Shown here: positions 5,238 to 7,844 of the stretch, piece after piece
How positions within the stretch are numbered: the stretch's first letter is position 1
Layout: every line of letters begins with the position of its first letter
NCBI GenBank assembly: GCA_022712845.1
Contig: JAFLJV010000150.1
Coordinates: 1 to 7,844 of the forward strand
Reading direction: 5' to 3'
Length of the DNA stretch: 7,844 bases
DNA from: Sulfurimonas sp.
GTDB taxonomy: Bacteria > Campylobacterota > Campylobacteria > Campylobacterales > Sulfurimonadaceae
Program-made: the position numbers and the translations under genes
The notes under the pieces: generated by a model
The model's database searches: none
Told to the model about the DNA's origin: nothing
Seen by the model: the letters and a program-made list of their open reading frames with translations, nothing else

Positions 5238-5351
5238 TAGACTTCTTGCATAACTCGTAAATTAGATTCCAAATCAAGTTTGGAATGACGAGCTATTCGA
5301 ACTTTTGTCATCTTAAACTTGATTTAAGATCTAGGTTATGCAAGAAGTCTA
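5238..5351. repeat. 114-bp nested palindromic element, MITE-like
   Basis: The ends are perfect 17-bp inverted repeats: TAGACTTCTTGCATAAC (5238-5254) and its reverse complement (5335-5351). Each outermost pair of bases is TA, so the unit can also be read as 15-bp terminal repeats flanked by a TA duplication, as with IS630/Tc1-type insertions. Inside are two perfect 8-bp hairpins with 5-base loops, 5266-5286 (ATTCCAAA-TCAAG-TTTGGAAT) and 5310-5330 (ATCTTAAA-CTTGA-TTTAAGAT). They are inverted copies of each other whose stems differ at three paired positions, with pairing kept. No transposase is encoded. A non-autonomous element or an extragenic palindromic repeat family member is most likely; it could also help end the fapA transcript. 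Confidence 0.75.
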
Positions 5352-5391
5352 CTTAATAGTTTTTGAGTTTTGTGAGGTTTAGAAAAGAGAG

Positions 5392-7074
5392 TTATTCTTC
5401 AATTGTTATTTTTTTACCTACAGGTTCTAAAGTTATTGTATTGCCAGATTCCACAAGGTGAAATGTTTTATATAATTTAGTATCAGTTCTATATATAAGT
5501 TCATGATTCTCATCTATGGTAAATATAATAGTATTTAAGCCTTTTAATGGCTCTTTTATAGTAATTGTTGCATTTTTATAGCAGTTTACAATTTTATCTT
5601 GTTTAGCTTGTAGTTGATTTATTTCATTTTTTAAGATTTGTACTTGATCTGGAGAGTGTTTTAATGCACCTTCTAATTTATATTTTAATTCATCAATTTC
5701 TTGGGATATAAAATTGTATCTACTATTTAAAGTTGGTATATCTCGGTAATTAATTTTAAAAAGATTATCCTCACCAGTTATACGCTTAATTGTTATAGAG
5801 TTTGATGCATAAATTTTAAGATTATTTTTTACATGACCTATTGTCACATTTTCAGCAAAGATACTACCACCTAAAGAAGATTCAATTTCAACATCTGTTG
5901 CATAAACTTCACCACCCTCTAGTAATTTTATTTTTGCATTATGACATCTTAGTTTACCTTTATGTCTATTTATCTGAGCAAATTTAGCTTCTTGCAGTGA
6001 GTCTTGATGTGTAGCACCATCAATTTTTAAATTAAGTGCTTTTAATGTTGATTTTGAACCAATATGCCCTGTTATATGTATAGTTTCTGATATAAGTTCA
6101 ACACCTTCCCCTAGGCTGTCAAGAGAGGTGTCATGCTGGGATATAATTACTTCTATATTATTATTTTCCTCTTTTGCAACAGAATCATGAACACGAGAAA
6201 GGTGTTGCATTTTTATCTTATTATCTATATAAAAATCATTTTTATCAAGATGAACATAACCTTTTATTTTACTTTTGTAAATTTTTTTATCATCATTTTC
6301 AATAACTTCAATACTATTTTTATCTATATAACAATCTAAATCATTTTCGTTATTTGAGATAGAATTATCAACTATTTTGCCAAAAGCATTAAATCCATTT
6401 CTACCAAAAATTGGTTTTATATATTCAACCAGCACCTCTTTTGCATCCACCTCTACAATTTGAAGGTTTGTTTCTTTTTTTAAATATTTCATAATTAGTT
6501 TAGAATTTCTAACTAATTCAGGACCAATTCCACTAAAGAGAGGAATTTTAATTTTTTTATTAAATTTATTTTTATATAGATGTTTTGTAAAAGCTTTAAG
6601 TTTTTCTTTCATCTCTTCATCAAATATTTTTATCAATATTTTATTTTTAGCTTTTATTTTATTTATCTCATTTAGTAAATTTATATATATATCTTTTGGT
6701 TTATATTTTTTATATGGAATTTCTGAATCAGGATCTATAATAATATATGGATTGATAGTGTTATTTGAATACTTTATATCGTATTTTAATTTTATAATGG
6801 AGCCAGAAATATCTTTAATTGTTATAGAATACAATTGTCTTAGGTTTATATGTTCATTAATAATTTTATCATGGTCATTATAGTAATTATGAGGGTCCTT
6901 TTGATAAAGATTAAACTCTTTATCAGAGATTGTTTTTATATATGTTTGAACACTATTTATACTAAAGTGAAGTTGAGATTTTAAAACTTCATTTTCATTA
7001 GCAAACTTATTTATAGAAGCACTAATATTTTGAGTTTTAAGTGATTTGTTAAGCAAGTAAATCACTGTAATCAT
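5392..7074 (-). CDS. fapA: FapA/DUF342-family protein
   Basis: FapA proteins have a DUF342 beta-helix core; in Vibrio FapA has been linked to flagellar assembly and glucose-PTS signalling, but in most bacteria the role is unknown. The 560-residue product has a poorly conserved, Lys/Asn/Ile-rich N-terminal region (1-220), the family marker GRNGFNAFGK at 234-243, a short-strand repetitive region about 330-435 (for example LEGGEVYATDVEIESSLGGSIFAENVTIG) as expected for a beta helix, a coiled coil about 455-500, and a beta-rich tail. There is no signal peptide or membrane span, so it should be cytoplasmic. The ATG overlaps the end of the upstream coiled-coil gene by 26 bp and has no Shine-Dalgarno sequence, so translation probably depends on the upstream gene; GTG 7065 is a less likely start. 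The pairing suggests a joint, perhaps flagellum- or surface-related, function. Confidence 0.85.
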   Translation of the reverse strand: MITVIYLLNKSLKTQNISASINKFANENEVLKSQLHFSINSVQTYIKTISDKEFNLYQKDPHNYYNDHDKIINEHINLRQLYSITIKDISGSIIKLKYDIKYSNNTINPYIIIDPDSEIPYKKYKPKDIYINLLNEINKIKAKNKILIKIFDEEMKEKLKAFTKHLYKNKFNKKIKIPLFSGIGPELVRNSKLIMKYLKKETNLQIVEVDAKEVLVEYIKPIFGRNGFNAFGKIVDNSISNNENDLDCYIDKNSIEVIENDDKKIYKSKIKGYVHLDKNDFYIDNKIKMQHLSRVHDSVAKEENNNIEVIISQHDTSLDSLGEGVELISETIHITGHIGSKSTLKALNLKIDGATHQDSLQEAKFAQINRHKGKLRCHNAKIKLLEGGEVYATDVEIESSLGGSIFAENVTIGHVKNNLKIYASNSITIKRITGEDNLFKINYRDIPTLNSRYNFISQEIDELKYKLEGALKHSPDQVQILKNEINQLQAKQDKIVNCYKNATITIKEPLKGLNTIIFTIDENHELIYRTDTKLYKTFHLVESGNTITLEPVGKKITIEE

Positions 7075-7696
7075 ATTTTGAAAAATTCAAATATAATTTT
7101 CCATTTTTTTGCATAATTCTAGCATCACTGTCGTAGATATCTAAAAAGCGTTTTTTAATAATTTTTCTTTGAGAAGCTTTTATTCCTAAAGATTTAAGAT
7201 ATTTTTTAAGCTCTATTATATCTGTATTATATGTTATTCCTGCTTTTTTTTCATGGTTGAATGTTTCAACTTCATGCAGTGTTGTTGTTTGTCTTTCAAG
7301 TTCCATTTTGGAGTTTATCAATTCTAAAATATTTTTTAATTGTTTGTCTTTTTGAGAGTATAGTTGTTCAATCTTATCTCTTTCATCACGAAGCATTTGT
7401 TCTTTATCATCAATTAGTTTATCAATTTTAGTCTCTAATTGAATAATTTTATTTTTAAGAGCATTATTTTCTTTTTGATAAAGAGCTAAAACAGTTGCAA
7501 CAGTTGTTTTTGGTTTAATTAATTTAGTTGTTTGTTTAGTAACTTCTTTTTCTTTATTTAAAGAGTCTTTTGGAAGTGTAATATAAGTTATACCATTTTC
7601 CATAATATAGTTTAATTTTTTTAATTTTATTTTTGATTTTATCATCTCTTTAGACATTTTGAAGTGTTTACAGTACTCATCAATAGTTAATTTCAT
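7049..7696 (-). CDS. Coiled-coil protein with N-terminal HTH-like domain (DUF3972-like)
   Basis: The 215-residue product has three parts. Residues 1-43 (LTIDEYCKHFKMSKEMIKSKIKLKKLNYIMENGITYITLP) look like a MerR/excisionase-type winged helix. Residues about 70-140 form a long, highly charged coiled coil. Residues about 155-205 (LKKYLKSLGIKASQRKIIKKRFLDIY...NGKLYLNFSKYDY) may be a second small helix-plus-strand domain. This layout resembles the Campylobacterota-restricted family DUF3972 as I remember it, but that is not certain. ATG 7696 was chosen because TTTGGAAA lies just upstream; a TTG at 7708 would overlap that ribosome site. It is the first gene of an operon, overlapping fapA by 26 bp. 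No membrane segment is seen. Function is unknown; a scaffold or regulator partner for the FapA-like protein is an inference from the overlap. Confidence 0.75.
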   Translation of the reverse strand: MKLTIDEYCKHFKMSKEMIKSKIKLKKLNYIMENGITYITLPKDSLNKEKEVTKQTTKLIKPKTTVATVLALYQKENNALKNKIIQLETKIDKLIDDKEQMLRDERDKIEQLYSQKDKQLKNILELINSKMELERQTTTLHEVETFNHEKKAGITYNTDIIELKKYLKSLGIKASQRKIIKKRFLDIYDSDARIMQKNGKLYLNFSKYDYSDLLA

Positions 7697-7721
7697 ATTT
7701 ATTTCCAAATATTTTTTTAAT

Positions 7722-7730
7722 ATTTTAGCA
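7722..7730 (-). promoter_or_regulatory. Predicted extended -10 promoter of the coiled-coil/fapA operon
   Basis: The minus strand reads TGCTAAAAT, an extended -10 of the same form (TGnTAAAAT) as the one before the ScsD-like gene. It would start transcription near 7715, 19 bases before the ATG at 7696, leaving room for the TTTGGAAA ribosome site. A T-rich stretch replaces a -35 box. Confidence 0.5.
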
Positions 7731-7803
7731 TAATTAAGTAAGAGAACATAAATAATTTCATAACTAACAATGGTTAAAAGGCTTAGATTTAAGGCGAATT
7801 TTG

Positions 7804-7833
7804 CTTTGCGATACTTAGCATCGTTAAGTAAAG
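7804..7833. repeat. Overlapping alternative hairpins at right edge
   Basis: Two hairpins compete here: CGATACTTAGCATCG (7809-7823, six of seven pairs) and TACTTA-GCATCGT-TAAGTA (7812-7830). The surrounding 54 bases are about 39% G+C, higher than the adjacent spacer, and encode nothing evident. It may be the end of a repeat or the 3' region of a gene beyond the window. Confidence 0.3.
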
Positions 7834-7844
7834 TTCAACGCAGA

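Larger units (their letters stand above)
5031..5391. other. 361-bp intergenic region between HTH gene and fapA
   Basis: No credible gene lies here. From left to right it holds operator site 1 with the HTH -10 box (5037-5049), an AT-only palindrome (5091-5104), operator site 2 (5165-5182), an AT-rich stretch with a further AT-only palindrome around 5213-5228, and the 114-bp nested palindromic element (5238-5351). The last 40 bases before the fapA stop (5352-5391) show no structure. Confidence 0.8.

Noticed and set aside
5238..5351. CRISPR array or tRNA in the intergenic repeat region
   Set aside because: There are only two inverted copies of a hairpin inside inverted ends, no direct repeats with spacers, and no cloverleaf or CCA end.
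6133..6339. Plus-strand open frame rich in Phe/Ile/Tyr inside fapA
   Set aside because: Shadow of Lys/Asn-rich coding on the minus strand; no ribosome site.
7697..7708. TTG start at 7708 for the coiled-coil protein
   Set aside because: The TTTGGAAA around it works better as the ribosome site for ATG 7696, which also has normal family-like N-terminal sequence.

Overview
The window is about 70% A+T and carries seven complete protein genes plus a truncated eighth that look like bacterial housekeeping and envelope functions, followed by an operon typical of Campylobacterota. The best guess at origin is a Sulfurimonas-like or Arcobacter-like epsilonproteobacterium. The grounds are base composition, the stand-alone non-lipoprotein NosL, the form of HisD, HU and PiT, and a DUF3972-like gene overlapping a FapA/DUF342 gene. 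No database search was possible, so genus is an inference.

Layout, left to right. 1-692 (+) is the 3' part of hisD. It converges on a membrane-anchored ScsD/TlpA-like thiol-disulfide protein (712-1209, -). That gene is divergent from a NosL-like copper-chaperone gene (1291-1764, +). The 81 bp between their starts hold a perfect 18-bp palindrome placed between, and touching, the two predicted promoters. Convergent with nosL is a PiT-family phosphate permease (1787-3433, -), preceded on the same strand by an exported cyclophilin (3499-4038, -). The 65-bp gap between these two holds an 18-bp direct-repeat box with Pho-box geometry, 10 bp upstream of a consensus TATAAT. Next is an HU gene (4171-4455, -) with a strong hairpin behind it.

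The second half starts with a two-gene unit: a small helix-turn-helix protein (4791-5030, -) followed 4 bp later by an unrecognised small basic protein (4553-4786, -). The regulator's start codon has no Shine-Dalgarno sequence and sits exactly where transcription should start from a TATACT box. An 11-bp sequence overlapping that box recurs 120 bp upstream inside a perfect palindrome, which suggests an autoregulated, leaderless gene. The 361-bp gap upstream also contains a 114-bp nested-palindrome element with 17-bp terminal inverted repeats and two internal hairpins whose stems differ by compensating changes. It looks like a MITE or repeat-family unit. The window ends with a two-gene operon: a coiled-coil protein (7049-7696, -) overlapping by 26 bp a FapA-family polymer-like beta-helix protein (5392-7074, -).

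No complete novel multi-gene system is demonstrable. The most testable new points are the predicted phosphate-starvation box at pit, the leaderless HTH operon with paired operators, the nested palindromic element, and the shared operator between nosL and the ScsD-like gene.
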